Origin: Drosophila pseudoobscura
Taxonomy: Eukaryota; Arthropoda; Insecta; Diptera; Drosophilidae
Length of the DNA: 64,000 nt
Assembly (NCBI RefSeq): GCF_009870125.1
Contig: NC_046681.1
Span: forward strand, 9,437,001-9,501,000
Direction of reading: 5' to 3'
Shown here: piece by piece, positions 1 through 14,039 of the stretch
Numbering within the stretch: position 1 is the first letter of the stretch
How the letters are laid out: each line of letters begins with the position of its first letter
Made by a program: the position numbers and the translations under genes
Notes under the pieces: generated by a model
Told to the model about the DNA's origin: nothing
The model's database searches: none
The model's input: only the letters and a program-made list of their open reading frames with translations

Positions 1-600
1 GAAACGAAAAAAAGGTGGAGCAAAGCTCGTTAAGCTGGCTTTAATTTTTGCTTGAGACTCAGACCATCCATGAATCCATCTCGTGGCATGCTGCAAAGCG
101 CAGCACTTTTTTTTTATGTGTACACACAATTTGCGTGCATTTAATTGTGGCTTGCCCCCTCCCCCCACCCCCTCCCCAAGCCATGCTGTTTTGGCCATTA
201 AGCGTGGCCGAATTGTTTGCGGCCAGCGGGCGCGGTGTTCGCGGTGGGTGGGGCGAGGGGAGGGGCATCTAATTGATTTGGTTTAAAAAGCGCTTGGGGA
301 TACATTTTTTGGGACCGCAAAGGATTTATCGTGGCTGCCAAATAAAAGTGATTTATAAATTTATACAGAAAAAAGGCTTTAAGTGGAAAAAGATTAGGCA
401 AATATTATATGGAAAATAAATAAATAGATTAAAATCATTTTAACATAAAAGTAGAATTTTCAGCCATAGAAGGCGGGGCCTATTAGCCACAATTTTCTTC
501 TATTTTTAAGTGGATTTTTGGCCCAACTTAAAAGAAAATATACATTGGAACTTCTATTCAGAAAAACCCAAGGGACCCCAAAAATAATTCGTTGTACGGA
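1..600. other. Non-coding, no gene seen
   Basis: Moderately AT-rich single-copy-looking DNA with short pyrimidine runs (C-rich 160-180). Every open frame is short, low-complexity and without coding codon bias. Probably upstream or intronic DNA of the plus-strand beat gene. Confidence 0.5.
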
Positions 601-1060
601 AAATTAGTGTAGAAAATTAAATTAAATAAATAAATACAAAAAAATAAACAAAATATAAACAAAAAAATAAATAAATTAATAAAAAAAAGTAAATAAATTA
701 ATAAAAAAAAGTAAATAAATAAGTAAAAGAAAAGTAAATTAATAAATAAAAAAAATATATAAATAAATAAAAAACGTAAATAAATAAAAAAAGTAAATAA
801 ATAAATAAAAAACGTAAATAAATAAATAAAAATAAGTAAAAATTTAAATAAAAAAAGTATATAAATAAATAAAAAACGTAAATAAATAAAAAAAAGGTAA
901 ATAAATAAACAAAGAACGTAAATAAATAAATAAGAAACGTAAATAAATAAAAACGAAAATAAATAAAAAAAAAAAATAAAATAATAAGTTTAAAATATAA
1001 ATCTAAAAATTAAATAAATTAATAAAAAAAAAAAACTAAAAATTAAAAAACAAAAAAATT
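601..1060. repeat. TAAA-type AT-rich array
   Basis: Almost pure A/T made of imperfect AAATAAATAAA units, punctuated every 20-40 bases by a CGTAAATAAATAA variant that gives a weak higher-order period between about 735 and 960. It looks like a decayed simple-repeat array. Confidence 0.85.
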
Positions 1061-2459
1061 GTTTTTAATTTTGTTTTGCCCTAAAATAATTTTTTAGTTT
1101 TCGTTCTAAAAAAAAAAACTTCAAGGACATTGAGGGCAGAAAAATATATTTTCTTTATTTTATTTATTTATTTTTGTTATAGGTAGATGGGACATCGAAG
1201 GCGAAACAAAATCGCAAAAAATATTCGCCATAAGGAAATTCGTTATAAATTAAAAGAAATTGAAAACTTTGTTGTACTTCCGCACAAATTAGAGAAATTG
1301 GATTGTATTTACACGACTCTGCTCCAAAATTCTACTCCAATAAAGTTTACTCCTTCTTGGTTTATCTCTCACAAATTATAAGACCCTCAAAATTGCTTTT
1401 AATTCACCTCGAAATATCTGTAGATACAAAGAACGTATGACCCGAAAATATATTTCTGGGAATTTCCTATAGGGCCCAAAAGTAGGCTACAAAAAGGTAC
1501 GAATATGAATATGAAACAATTCCATAACGCACAATAGACCCCCCATATGCAGACCTCCCCTCCCACCACAGCCAGCCCCCCCTTCAGCACCTCTCCTGCC
1601 CCCCAGGCCATCCGTAAACCCTATAAAAAAAGACAAATGACCCATTAAGCGAAAAACTTGTGCACTTTCATTGCAAAAAGGATGAACGGGAGGCAAGAAA
1701 TGCAAAAATGGAGGAAAAATTATTGCCCCGCAGCCAAAGACAACAAACTCTTGATTTTTATGCTACCTGCAGCAGCCGCAGCAGAACAGAGCAGAAAAAA
1801 CCATAGAGAAAGAGAGAAGGAGGAAGAGAAAGGTGGAGAGTGGTAGAAGGGATAGAGAGCACGCTCATAAAACGCCAAGATATGCCAAGGCCCGGGTCTA
1901 GGAAAAGGCGCCACGCAGCGTTCGGGGGAGCCTGGAAGGAGCCACAGCCCGCGACGAGTGCCTGGGGGTGGACGGGGGTCCGGGCGGTCCAGGGGAGAGG
2001 TTTGTTTTAGGATTTGTTGTGCTTATGAAAGCATTAAACTTTCCTCATTTAAGGGCTGGCGCACTTGAGTTGCCTTTTTTACTGCAATTTCGCTCTTCAG
2101 ACTCAGCAGATGCCCCAGCCCCTGCCCCAGCCCCTGCCCCAGACCCTGCCCCTGCCACCCACCCGCAACCATCATTGTGCCATTCCCCCCCCGCACCGCG
2201 CCCTGCACTCTGCACTCGCCAGCCTCCTCTTTTGACGGTTTCGGTGTCGTCTGATTATGTCGCACAGCTCGCAGCGGTACTTGAAGCTGGGAACTTGTTT
2301 TGGCTTCCTTCTTGGAACTACCCATTGCTTTTCAGATGGTTACCAGAGGGGTATATGGGTTGGAAGAACATGCGACAGATTGTTCTAAGGGAAGGCCTAG
2401 AAATCTTAAGAAATAAAGTAGAGATTTTCAGAGAAAATATATTTCAACTTTTAAAAAAT
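1061..2459. other. Non-coding, no supported gene
   Basis: A 64-codon frame at 1187-1381 (+) is Lys/Ile-rich, in AT-rich DNA and without codon bias, so I do not call it. A short GCCCCTGCCCCA-type minisatellite lies at about 2110-2155. Confidence 0.5.
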
Positions 2460-3325
2460 TAAAAAAAAATTAATTGAAGAAAATCAAGCTTAAAAAATGA
2501 AAACTAAAAAATAATTCAATTACTCTTATAAACTTTGGCAAAAAAATTCCTATTTTTTGTGTATATAAATTTACCGTTTAAAAAATTTAAAATTAAAAAT
2601 AATATTTTAATTTCTCTTAAAAATGTCTCATGTCCCAGGAATCAATTAATACCAAATTTTGTTTGAATATAAATCCGATGTTTAATAAAATGTTATTAAT
2701 TTTCATTGATTATAAATTCATTGTTGAAGCTAATAAAACTACTTAATAATTAAAAAAAAAAATTAAAACTCAAAAATAATTTAACTTGTCTTAAAAATTT
2801 CCTATATCCCAGGATTTGGCAATAAAATTCATATTTTTTGTGTATATAAATTAATTGTTTAATATAATTATATACATTTTTGTTATACTCATTTTGAAGC
2901 TAGAAAAAAATATTTATTAATTACTAAAAAATAATTCAATATCTCTTACAAAAATATCACATTTCCCAGGGTATCAATTAGTGAGCTTTGGCCATAATAT
3001 TCCTAATTTTTTTCGTATATAAAAGAATCGTTTAATATAATTTTATTAATTTTTTTTTTCAAATTATTTTAAAGCTATAAAAAATATTTAATAATAATTG
3101 AAAAATAATTCAATATCTCTTGCAAAATTTCCCATTTCCCAGGGTATCAAGTAGCCAGCTTCTGCAATAATATTTATAATATATAATAATATATTTTTGT
3201 GCATTTAAATTTATCGTTTAATATTATGTTATTCATATTTTATTTATTTCAAAGCTAGAGAAAATATTTAAATTTCTTTTGAAAATTTCCCGATTCCCGG
3301 GGTATCAATTAGTCGGCTTCGGGAG
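2460..3325. repeat. AT-rich tandem repeat, unit about 160-175 bp
   Basis: About five diverged tandem units. Each contains an AATAATTCAATnTCTCTT block, then a TTTCCCAGGGTATCAATTAG block (near 2632, 2808, 2964, 3134 and 3290), then TTTnTGTATATAAATTnATCGTTTAATAT. Spacing between the CCCAGG blocks is about 156-176 bases. No coding potential is seen. Confidence 0.85.
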
Positions 3326-5335
3326 GCGGCTCTGGCTTGGCTTTAACCCGATAAGCATTGGGCGACAATAAGGCAAGATCCTTGTCTATCCTTCCGTTGC
3401 TATGCGTGTGTGTGCGTGTGTGTGTGTGCGTGTGTTTTGTGGAAAAATATTATGCAATTTCAACATTTTACACACTTGAACATTTCCATGCCGCCCCGCA
3501 GCGTTTTGCTCCACAGTTTTGCTTCTCTTTTTAGACACTTGATGAGGTGCTCCGCCACCCCCCCCCCCCCCCTGCACCCCCCCTGCACCCCTCTTTTGGG
3601 GCAGAGAATTGTTATAAAAGTATTTGAGACACTGTCGCCCTCTGTTTGGTGTATAGAGAGCATGTGGGCGTGGCATGTGGGAGCCCCTTTTGTGCCGGAG
3701 GACTTCCTTGAGGGACTGCCATTGTGGCAGTGTCTCTTTTGGTCTCTGGTTTGCCGTAACCCAGCACCCGCACCCACCCCCACCCCCACCCCCACAGACA
3801 GACGCTGACGACGACGACGACTGTTGAACTTTGACTCGTGGCGAGGAGTCCTCCTCGGCTTTCATTTAAATTCCTTCCAGTGGCAGTTGCAACCTAAACC
3901 GCTTAGACTTTGCAGAAGCAAACAGGATCAGGAGGGGCGGGGCGGGGGCAACGAGGCAGAGAGCTAAAACGAAGCCCCGGGCCAAAGCGCAGTCGACTTA
4001 AACGCATTTCGATGCAGCAGCGGCAGCGCTACACTGCCTGCTAAAAGTTTGCTTTGGCCATAATTCAGCAACACACTGGCAACCATTTTTATAGTTACAG
4101 CATATTTAGCCCCCCAAGACAGGGCAAACAATAATAATCATAAAGCAAAGAAGGAGAGAAGGAGAACAAAGGGAGGGCGGGGACGAAGCTGGGGCGAAGC
4201 CATCGAAAATCCCTTTACAGTCGGTATAATTTTGGCATTCACTCAGATACGTCTTTGGCTGATACATCTTCAATGATAAATATAGCACGGATCGTGGGAG
4301 TATGAAAAATTCCAGCTCCTTTAAAAAAAAAGTACTTAACGTTGCAGGCAGCCGTTGAGGGTAAAAGTTGAAGGCACAAAAAGAGAAAGAAAAGAGAAAG
4401 AAAAGAAATAATAATAACAAAAAGCAAACAAAGAGTCGAGTCAAGCCCCAGCCTGGGCCAGAGCTGGAGCTGGAGTCAGGTCTCGTGTGGCGCCTCATGT
4501 GGGAATTTTCATACGGCGCGTAGCAATTTCACACATTTACATAGTAAAACACACACACACAGAGAGACGCAGGGGAGCCCCAAGGTAGAGGGGGACGGGG
4601 GGGGGGAGGCAAGTGGCAAAAGTGTCGTCGCATAGCGGAAGTGAAAGAAAATGTTGCTACCCGAATAACACAGCCCTGGGAAACAAAACAGGCCAAGAAA
4701 AGTCCCCAAACAACGAAGCACTAGATACCCTGGAAAGCCGAAAGTTTTTTTCAAATTTATTTCAATATTTTGTGGAACGTAAAGCCCCCCTCAAAGGGTA
4801 TCCAACGAGCGTTAGAGTGGGGCTAGGACTGGGCCATGCGTGTGCTGCTATTACAAACAAACAAACAAAAAAACAAGAGCACAAAACACACACACACACA
4901 CACACACAGAAAAAAAGAGAAAGAAAGAAAGAAACGAAGCGTATAAATAAAATATCGTAATGTTGGACAGGCACCGTGGGAGTGGAGTGTAAATTATGCA
5001 TTAAAAATACACAGCGAAACGCGAATGGATAATTGAAATTGCTTGAATTTCGGTTGGTGAAGGGCGGGGGGGTGGCGGGGAGGGGTATGCATACACACAT
5101 TATTTAAATTAATTCGCATTAATTTGCCAAAACAGACGCAATTTAATTTTCTAAAAATATACACAATATTTAGCCCAAGGGAATATTTATATTTTTAGCC
5201 GATAAGAATTAATAATGAGGCGAATAATTAGGGGGGGGGGGCTTATTTAATTTTTACAAAAATCATTGGCAATTATTATTATTAAAATATGAACGGCGAA
5301 GAATGAAACAAATATATAGGTTTTTAACAAATATT
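3326..5335. other. Non-coding, simple-sequence rich
   Basis: Holds GT/CA runs (3404-3434 and 4886-4908), a long poly-C stretch at about 3559-3571 and CACCCC repeats at 3765-3795. Open frames here (for example 3386-3865 minus and 4106-4498 minus) are translations of these simple repeats. No gene is recognised. Confidence 0.55.
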
Positions 5336-5830
5336 TGCCGAACTATTAAATGATACAAATATAATGTGTAAATATATACACTTAAATGAATTAATCTCTC
5401 CAGTAAATGTATTATATTTATTAAAAAGGTATTACCAGAATTATCAGGAATATATTAAAATATATATAAATGAATTATTCTGTCAATTAAATTTGTAATA
5501 TATTTATTTCAAATTTACTCCCAGAAATTTGAGAAATATATACATACATAAATAATTATGCTCTCTATTAAATTTATTATATTTATTACAATTATACTCC
5601 CAAAAATCTCAGAAATTTATATAAATATATATAAAGGAAATTAATCTCTTTATGAAATCTGTTATATTTATTACAAATTTATTCCCAGAAATCTCAGATG
5701 TATATAAAAATATATGCATATAAATTAATTAATCTCTGAATTAAAAATTGTAATATATTTATTACAAAATTTACTCCTAGAAATCTCAGGAATATATAAT
5801 AACGAATTAATAAACGATTACTGCAATTTT
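5336..5830. repeat. AT-rich tandem repeat, unit about 85-95 bp
   Basis: About five imperfect units carrying the ordered blocks AATTAATCTCT, TTATATTTATTACAAATTTA, CTCCCAGAAATCTCAG and TATATAAATATATATAAA. It differs in sequence from the array at 2460-3325, though both are AT-rich with a C-rich landmark in each unit. Confidence 0.8.
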
Positions 5831-6400
5831 GTAATAAATATAATAGACTTAATAGAGAAATATATTTATTAATTACACAAAAAAAAGAGACTACTGGCAG
5901 TAATTTTTTAATAAATAGAGAATAATCAGATAATATTTAATTTAATAATTTACATATAAATATTTACATATTATTTTTAATTATTAATAGCCCGGTAAAT
6001 ATTTGTTTTTTGGCAGTAATTTTGTAATAAATATAATAGATTTTTCTATTAAATTTCAGAAATCTCTTTTTTTTGTGCTTTAAAATTTCTGTGTTGAATT
6101 TTAAGAGATTTTGAAAGAAACAAAACGACAAAATTCTATAATTCTTTTATTGTATTTATATATATTAAATTAATTTTATATACATATATATTGAGTTATT
6201 TTTATATATATTATATTTATTTTATATATACAAATATTTATATATGTATTTATATATATTAATTTATTTATATATATTATATTATTTATTTACATTTTTA
6301 TTTATATTATATTTTTTATATAGTATTTATTTTTATTATCATAAATTAATTTGTGTATATTTTAACACTCTCATTTATTTCCTTCATTTATTTGCTCCCT
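5831..6400. repeat. AT-rich low-complexity tract
   Basis: TATATA/TTTATT-rich sequence, with two related AGTAATTTTnTAATAAAT segments (about 5900 and 6016). There is no clear period and no coding potential. Confidence 0.6.
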
Positions 6401-9400
6401 TTTCTGCCTCCTCTTTTTATTGCGATCTGCCTTTCCCAACAATTATTTTCCATGAACGGCAAGCCATGCTTCGTTCACGAATCTCCGTTCTTCTGCCTTC
6501 TTCGCCGTCTCCGAGGCATTCCCTGCACCTCTTTCCACGGTGAATTGTGGCGCCCGCAAAAGTAGGCAACAATTTCTGTTCTGCGTGTGACCGCATCGGA
6601 AAGGAGGGGAAAGGGGCGGCATATCAACATCGTTCACGCTGTGCACAAATGCCATAAATGCTCACAAAACACACAGCCATAGGAAGCAGGCATACAATCA
6701 ACACACGCACACACACGGCGAGGGGGAGAGAGGGTGGGAAGAGAGCTGATGAGGAAGCCGGCTTACATGACGTATGAGTGACTTTTATGTTTTAATTGTG
6801 GCCCAAATGGCAGCCCCACCCACGCACATCTGCGACAGCCGGAAGGAAGCCTTGAGACACTCTCTAATTGGCAGAGAAAAGATTCGCCCCCGCCCCCCGC
6901 CACCCGCCCACGGCAGAAGAGCAACGGGGCTCCTCATTAAAAATTTGCATAATTTATGAGATTTTTGCTCAGTTATATAAAATGTTAGATGAAATTAAGA
7001 CCCATCCCCCCCGCCCCCCACGACCCCCCAAAGCCCTGCGAACTAATGTCAATTAATGATAAATGATAACGGGAAAAAAGTGCGGGCGGGGGGAGGTGGG
7101 GGAGGAGGAAAAAACAACAACGAACAAAAAAAAACATAAATGGCATGCAAATTTTATGACAATATTATTTCATAATTAAAATTGTATCTCGTGTGGGTGT
7201 GTGGGGGGTGCGGGGGGAGTGTGCGGGGGGTGCAAATACTGAGAGAAATTATAAATGTGAACTATGGCAAATAAATGTACAGGAAATTCCATAGAAACGA
7301 AAGCGAAAAAGGTGACAAGGAAGGGGCCTGAGAGGGGGGAGAAAGAGCAGGGAAAAATAAGAGGGAGAGGGGGGAGAAACAGTATCAAAACAGGTGGGAA
7401 AGAGGAGAGGAAGATGGAGGAGAAAGAAAACTAAAACAGGTGGGAGAAAGAGAGAGAGAGATGAAGAGAAACAGAAGCAAAACAGGTGGGAGAAAAGAAG
7501 AGGGAGATAGGGGAGGAAGAGAAGGGAAAAAGGTGGTAGAGAGGGAAAATAAGTGCGTGGAAGCCAGGTCTTAAATTTATATATTTTTCTGTATATTTTT
7601 CTGTATTTTTTTTGTGACCCGCAGCGGACAATTCCCTGACATAGGCCAAAGGGGATTTCAGGCCAAGTCCAGACCAGCCAGGCCTACGCCCACTGCTATA
7701 TTTCACTCCCCCCCGCCCCCTCACACACACACACACAAAGGCACACAGACAGAGAGACCGAAAGACAGAAAGTAAAATTAATTAAATAAGAAAGAAAAAA
7801 AACAAAAAGGTAAACCGAGAAGTTAAATATAAAACGAAAAAAGACAAACCCAGAACGGAACCAAAGAGAGAGAGAGAAAGGAGAGGCGGAAAAGAGACGG
7901 CAGTAAAATGAAACTTGAAATTGAATAAAGCCCGCAGCGGTGGGTGGAGCGAGGGGGTGGGTGGGAGACCAAAGACAAAGGCAACACAAAACCCAAGACG
8001 AGACCAAGAAAATGAGGGATCCCCAAGGGCGGGGGGGGGAGGCCCAATCTACCCCGCAATACCCTCGAAAAGCCCGAATGCACACGACGAAAACACACCT
8101 CAAGGGAGCAATGTCATCGCGCCCCCCCCTTGCCCCTCCCCCCCCCAATGCCTCTGCACTTTCCCGTTGACAGGACGGAGGACGGAGGGCCACACGATAG
8201 GGCTTCACAATTTATCTAATACAATTAGTCAGAAGGTGTTCAAGGAGGCCAGGGGCAAGGGGCGGGGGTTGCGGTAATCGTAGACTCCTGAAGAGGCACT
8301 TCCCCCCCCCCCCCCTTTGTGGGTCATCAAGAGGTGCGTCAACTTTCAACTTTTGATGCAAATTGTGGTCGATTTTGAGGGGGGGTGGGGAGGGGAGGGG
8401 TGGGGCTTCCCCCAGGGAAGGTGGGCGTGACCTTTGTGTTTTACGATTCGGGTGTGTTGGCCAGAGCCAGCGGTTGGTGGCCGAAAAACTTCAATTAACT
8501 TGAAAAAAATTACAAAATTCAACACTTTCACGGGGGGAAACATTTTCCAACGAAAGCGAGGGTGGATTGAATATTTGTAAGGGCTACAAATAGAAGGAAG
8601 AAGGGGAAGGAGGAGGAGCCTTCAAGGAGTAGAAGAAGGAGCCTTTAAGGCAAGGAAAAGGAGCCTTCAAGGGACAGACCCTTCTTCCAGAATAATCGAG
8701 GTCCAAGGCCCTTTTTCTTTCCCTAGGAAAACTCCTCAAACAACCCTTCAATGCAGTTTCCACAGCTGCTCAACAGGCACTCTCTTTCCCCCCTCCCCGC
8801 CCGCCTCTATCTATTGCCCCCCACCGCATCACATATTAAACATCAAGGCCCCCTCCCTGCCATCTGTTGTCCCCCCCCCCCCCTCGATTCCCTTTGCTTT
8901 TGTTGGCCATATCACAAAACCGCAAAAAGGCAGAAAACTTTTTTCTGGCCAACTGTTGTTTATGTTGGCGGCTATTGGGGGTCTGTCTAGGGAGGGGGTA
9001 AGGGTAGTGGGGGGGCTGGGGGGAGGCACTGTTGTTGGCTACAAACTTCAACAACTCAATGCACTCAATCAATGCACACAAACAGGCGGCAACAAAGTCC
9101 TCTGTCCTCCCTGCCCGCCTGCCACGCCCCAAACAAAAGGGGAGGAGGGGAGTTGGATACAAAAAGTGTGAAGTGCTGCAGATAAAAGGGGGAACAAGGG
9201 AAGGAAGGCAGGAAGCTGTTACCCTGCAAGATCCCACGATAAATACTATATCTTTAAGCTTCAGATACTGTATCTATTTATCTTTGAAGTAGAACAAGCT
9301 AGTGGCTTGCATACCCTTGAAAGAGAGGCCTTTTTTTCCATCAAAAATTTGTTTTCCAAGCGCTATCTTTTTGTGGCTTTTACGAAGGGATGGGGCAAGG

Positions 9401-11650
9401 GGAAGGAAGGGGCAGGGGGAGAGGAGGCTGCGGCTGAAATGCAAAAATCAACAAGCGATTTTTTAAACAGCCACAAAGCAAAGAAAGAGAGAGAGAGAGA
9501 GAGAGCCAAAAGAGGAAAGGGCGATGGAGATGGGAGAAAAAAACATTCAAATATTCGTTTATTTCTTGTAAACAGATTGATTTCAAAAATGATAATGGCT
9601 CCCCAAAAGCCGACAAAAGCCCACAGAGTGGAGGATGGCAAGCCACGGCAGAGAGGAGGATGGAGGGGGGCAGGCAGAAGGACAGAGGACATCCCAGTGG
9701 CAGGGAGGGGGCTGGGGCCCATGGCTGGAGCCTCGTCCATGGCCGGGGCAGCTTTCCAACATTCACAGACCATTTGGCGGCTTAAGGTTCGCCTTTCGGG
9801 TTATCGCTTAATCGCATCGCTTGCCAGCCACCCGTCTTCGTAGAGGCTGTGGCCACACCCTTTCCAGAGGGTATGAGGATTTTTTGGGAACTTTTCGAAG
9901 CTTCCGCAAAGACCTAAAGATTTCCATCTGCCACATTTCCCCTCAAAGCTGCCTCCCAAATCTTTCCACCCATTGAAAGGGCATCAAAAAAGTCGACCTC
10001 GAGAGCCCGTTTTTCCTGCGGCTCTTGTCTTGAGTTCTCGCTACTGTCACCCCACCCCTCCCCCCCTCCCCCTCCCCCTCGCCCCACACAATCATTTTTC
10101 AATAAACAAACAATTTCATGGGCGGCTTGTCTTTTGGCAAATCGGATCTAAGCCTCAATAAGCAGCCAGCGACAAGACGCACTTCCTTCTCCCCCCCCCC
10201 CCTCTCTCTCTCTCCCCCACCCCCCTTCTCTGTGTGTGTGTACTGATGACTATCTCAAGGCCTTTTTAAGGCACCGCAAAATGCGGCTCCACTCTCCGAT
10301 TACAGGATTCTTAATCGCATCAACTTGAATCAACAATTCTGATTGCTTTGCAATTGTTTCGATTTCGATTTCCATCGAATCAAAATAAACCGAAAACTGG
10401 CAACAGAAGCAGGCAAACAAGTATTTAAATGAATTACAAGAGAATTATCCATTCGGAGGGGAATTTTTAAGCCATTTATTGTGGGATTTTAAGCCAAAAA
10501 GGGGGCCTGAAAGGCGTCAATGCATTGCCCTAAAAAATACTTGAAAAATCTTCTAAAATATTCCCTGTTAATCCTGGGATCTCCTCTCTTAAAGGTGTGC
10601 GGTGGGATAGCCCCTTATCAGTCCCATTGTAGCCCCTATGGGTAATCCTAGTTTCCATAAATTACCCATGAATCTACGGCCTCGAAAACCGCATGGAGAT
10701 CGACTCTCAATCCCTGTTGAAGGGCGCCTCAAGTCCTGTCTGCAAAATCTTCCAAAAAATAACTTTATTTCACTCTCACAAAAGTCTTAATTCAAGAGCC
10801 ATTCAGTGACTCGCTGGCCTTCGATTTTGGTGTCTTTTTTTTGGGGCCAAATCTACCGCCCGCTCTTTCACCTCCACAGCCCTCATTCTTCCCCTTTAGT
10901 TTCCTTTATATATTTTTTATTTTCCTACAAAATAACTTTCTCTTTGTTTTGCTCCATCGATTGCCAGCTGCCAGATTAGGTCGTTCCATTGATTAATAAT
11001 TGCCTTTTGCTTTTTGCCCTTAATTGTATTCCAAACGGAAAGAAGATACAAGTTTTGGGCCAAAAAGGGAAAGATAGGGCCAAATAGAGAGGAAAGAGGA
11101 AGAGAAAGAGAGGGCCAAAGAGAGAGTCAAATATCCAGATAAATTTCAAGTCAAACAAATGGCTTAAGCGAGATCCGGAGAGTAATTACAACCCAAGAAG
11201 CCAGTTCCCAGTTCCCAGTCCCAAAGGCAGACCCAGACCCAGCGATGGAGAGATAACCAGAGTTGCCATGTGTGTGTAGAGAGAGAGAGAGAGAGAAAGA
11301 AAATGAAAAATTCAACAATTTGCTTGGTTCTGGGCTGCTGATTCCCTCTGCGAACGAATTTAACTGAAACATTTATTCTACAAAGCACTAAATTATTCCT
11401 GCTCTACGGATGGATGTCCCCTCCCCCTCCCCCCTCTTTGCCTTTGTTGTATTTGTATTCATGTGGCAAATCAGCGACATTATCGTGTGCCTCATCAGCA
11501 GCCAACAGCTGCCAAGACAGCAGGAAAACCAAGGAAACAAGGAGATATACCCTTTCCATCGAAAATTGGGTATAGATTTGGCTCAGGTCCATTCGTATCT
11601 GGAAAACATCTTCCCAATGCCCTCTGGCTCTGGGCGCTCTCTGCTCTCCG
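6401..11650. other. Long non-coding stretch, no gene seen
   Basis: Strand-asymmetric purine or pyrimidine DNA: GGGAGAAAGAG-type purine blocks at 7310-7550, GA runs at 7446-7462, 9484-9508 and 11276-11296, CA runs at 7722-7738, and several poly-C runs (8300, 8870 and 10190). Open frames over 100 codons here (7696-8208 minus, 8836-9237 minus, 9307-9843 plus) are low-complexity, have no bias and match no family I know. Likely intron or upstream DNA of the plus-strand beat gene. Confidence 0.5.
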
Positions 11651-11654
11651 CTGC

Positions 11655-11838
11655 TGGCACTGCCTGCACTGCTTGCATCGCTTGCCCCGCTTGCACCGCT
11701 TGCATCGCTTGCCCCGCTTGCACCGCTTGCACCGCTTGCACCGCTTGCCCCGCTTGCACCGCTTGCACCGCTTGCACCGCTTGCCCCGCTTGCACCGCTT
11801 GCACCGCTTGCACCGCTTGCACCGCTTGCACTGCTCTC
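11655..11838. repeat. 9-bp minisatellite, CTTGCACCG
   Basis: About 19 head-to-tail copies of a 9-mer, CTTGCACCG with variants CTTGCCCCG and CTTGCATCG. Because the unit is a multiple of three and has no stop, several frames stay open on both strands (Cys-Thr-Ala, Leu-His-Arg or Gln-Ala-Val repeats). This explains the overlapping open frames and is not evidence for a gene. Confidence 0.95.
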
Positions 11839-11839
11839 T

Positions 11840-13145
11840 TTTGCTTGACTTGACTGAAAATTATAACGGCAGCCCCAGAGAGCGGTAGATCAAGAGAGCG
11901 ACAGAGAGGGAGGGAGGCATGTGAGCGACAGCTTCATTTGCTTCGAGGGTGGGGAGCAGGGGGGGGACTACCGTTTGTCGTTACGCCTTTTCCTTTCTTC
12001 GCTCCCTCTCCCTCTCTCCACCCCTTCTACTGGTGTGCCAACGTAAGCGCTTTTAATTTTCAGCTTCCATGCACAAAAATATGCAATACGTTTCTTCTTT
12101 TTTTTTCCACAACAGTCATGAATGCATGACAGGCGAGAGGGGGGAAGGGGGAAGGGGTGTAGGAAGCTCGACAATAGCTTACATAAATTTTAAGCTCCAT
12201 TAGCAAAATGTTACAGCGCCAGAGCCAGTGCATGCCACAGGCGACGTGTGCATGCACTCACACTCTCCCCCTCTCTGTCTCCCCCCCCCCTCCATCTCTC
12301 AGACTAAAGTTCAAGTGCAGCAAAAGTTTTCGGGGGGAGGGGGGGAGGTGCCTGGGATTATTACATGGCTCTAGTCACAAAATTTTTCGACAATTTGAAG
12401 CGGAAACTTTTTGGCCGCCTAAAGGGGTCCCCCCGCCACCCCCTCCAGGGGCACATTTGCAAATAACTTTAAATTAGACAGTGCGTTTCATAAACATAAA
12501 GACAGGGGAAACTGTATAAACAAATTCAAGCTGGAAAACCCCAAATCTTTAGCCCTGAAAATCCCATATCTAAGCAGCCTTTGACCCTAAGCACACAGGA
12601 AAATTTTACTAATTGCAAATAAATTAACTCAGGCGGCTAATGGCCAGGGACCCGAGCCCCAAGCTCTCCAGAGAAAACAATTAAACTGGCCAAAAGAGAG
12701 AGGGGGAGGGGAGGGGAGAGAAAGTCGAGAAGATGACCAACTGATGGCGGCATAAAAATCAATTCGAAAGCAAACCACAGCAACGAAATGAGTTGCGGAA
12801 ACTATAACTTTACTCCCAGTCCCCCCAAATACGGGAGCACATCGTAAACTTAACGGGATACATGTGCGGGGGGGGAGAGCCCCACAATGAATACAAATTG
12901 CTCGGTAAATAAACAAACATCTCAATAAGGAGCAAATTACCGACGCCAGTCAGCGAAAATACTACACGAGCCAGCGAAAAAAATAAAATACATACATATA
13001 ATACCAGAACGAAGCCCCACAGGGGGTGTTGGACGACTAGGGTGATACCCTCTAGGTGTGGAGTTTAATAGATACAAAATGGGGGGCATCCAGGGGCCAG
13101 TGGGAGGCCTTGAAAGCGATGAGACTTGCCCTGAAATGGGTGCAG
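11840..13145. other. Non-coding, no gene seen
   Basis: Single-copy-looking with short poly-G and poly-C runs (12282, 12332 and 12868) and a GAGAGG purine block at 12690-12730. No family signature was found in any frame. Confidence 0.5.
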
Positions 13146-13149
13146 ATAT

Positions 13150-13988
13150 GGCAATAATAATAATCTATAAAATTAATAATAATTTATAATAAGAATAATA
13201 ATTTATAATCATAATAATCATTTATAATAATAAAAATAATTTATAAAAAAAAAAAACAAAATAATATTCATAATAATTTATTAAAAAAAAAAACAAAATA
13301 ATATTAATAATAATTTATAAAAAAAAAAAAATAATAATTTATAATCATAATAATCATTTATAATAATAATACTAATTTATAAAAAAAAAATAATATTAAT
13401 AATAATTTATAAAAAATAACAAAATAATAACAATAATAATTGATTTTAATAAAAATAATTTATAATAAAAATAATAATTTATAATCATAATAATCATTTA
13501 TAATAATAATAATTTATAAAAAAAAAACAAAATAATATTAATAATAATTTATAAAAAAAAAACAAAATAATATTAATAATAATTTATAAAAAAAAAAAAC
13601 AAAATAATAATAATTTATAATAAAAATATAATTTATAATCATAATAATCATTTATAATAATAATACTAATTTATAAAAAAAAAAACAAAATAATATTAAT
13701 AATAATTTATAAAAAATAACAAAATAATAACAATAATAATTGATTTTAATAAAAATAATTTATAATAAAAATAATAATTTATAATACTAATAATAATTTA
13801 TAATAATAATAATAATTTAGAATAATAATAATAATAATTTAGAATAACAATAATAGTAGTTTATAATAATAATAATAATTTAGAACAATAATAATAATAA
13901 TAATTTAGAATAATAATAATAATAATTTAAAATAATAATAATAATAATTTAGAATAATAATAATAATAATTTATAATAATTTATTTTT
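13150..13988. repeat. AAT trinucleotide array
   Basis: About 0.84 kb of AATAATAATTTATAA motifs broken by oligo-A tracts. A larger block of about 360 bases (CAATAATAATTGATTTTAATAAAA and its flanks) appears twice, near 13430-13500 and 13730-13790. This suggests segmental duplication within the array. Confidence 0.9.
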
Positions 13989-14039
13989 GGTAAAAAAGGG
14001 GAAAGACAGACCTAGTAGGAGAATTTTCCCACAGCCTAG

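Noticed and set aside
1968..2462. 164-codon Pro/Ala-rich frame
   Set aside because: Driven by a CCAGCCCCTGCC minisatellite; the rest has no coding bias.
11583..11831. Gln-Ala-Val repeat protein on the minus strand
   Set aside because: Produced by the 9-bp minisatellite, which keeps several frames open on both strands.
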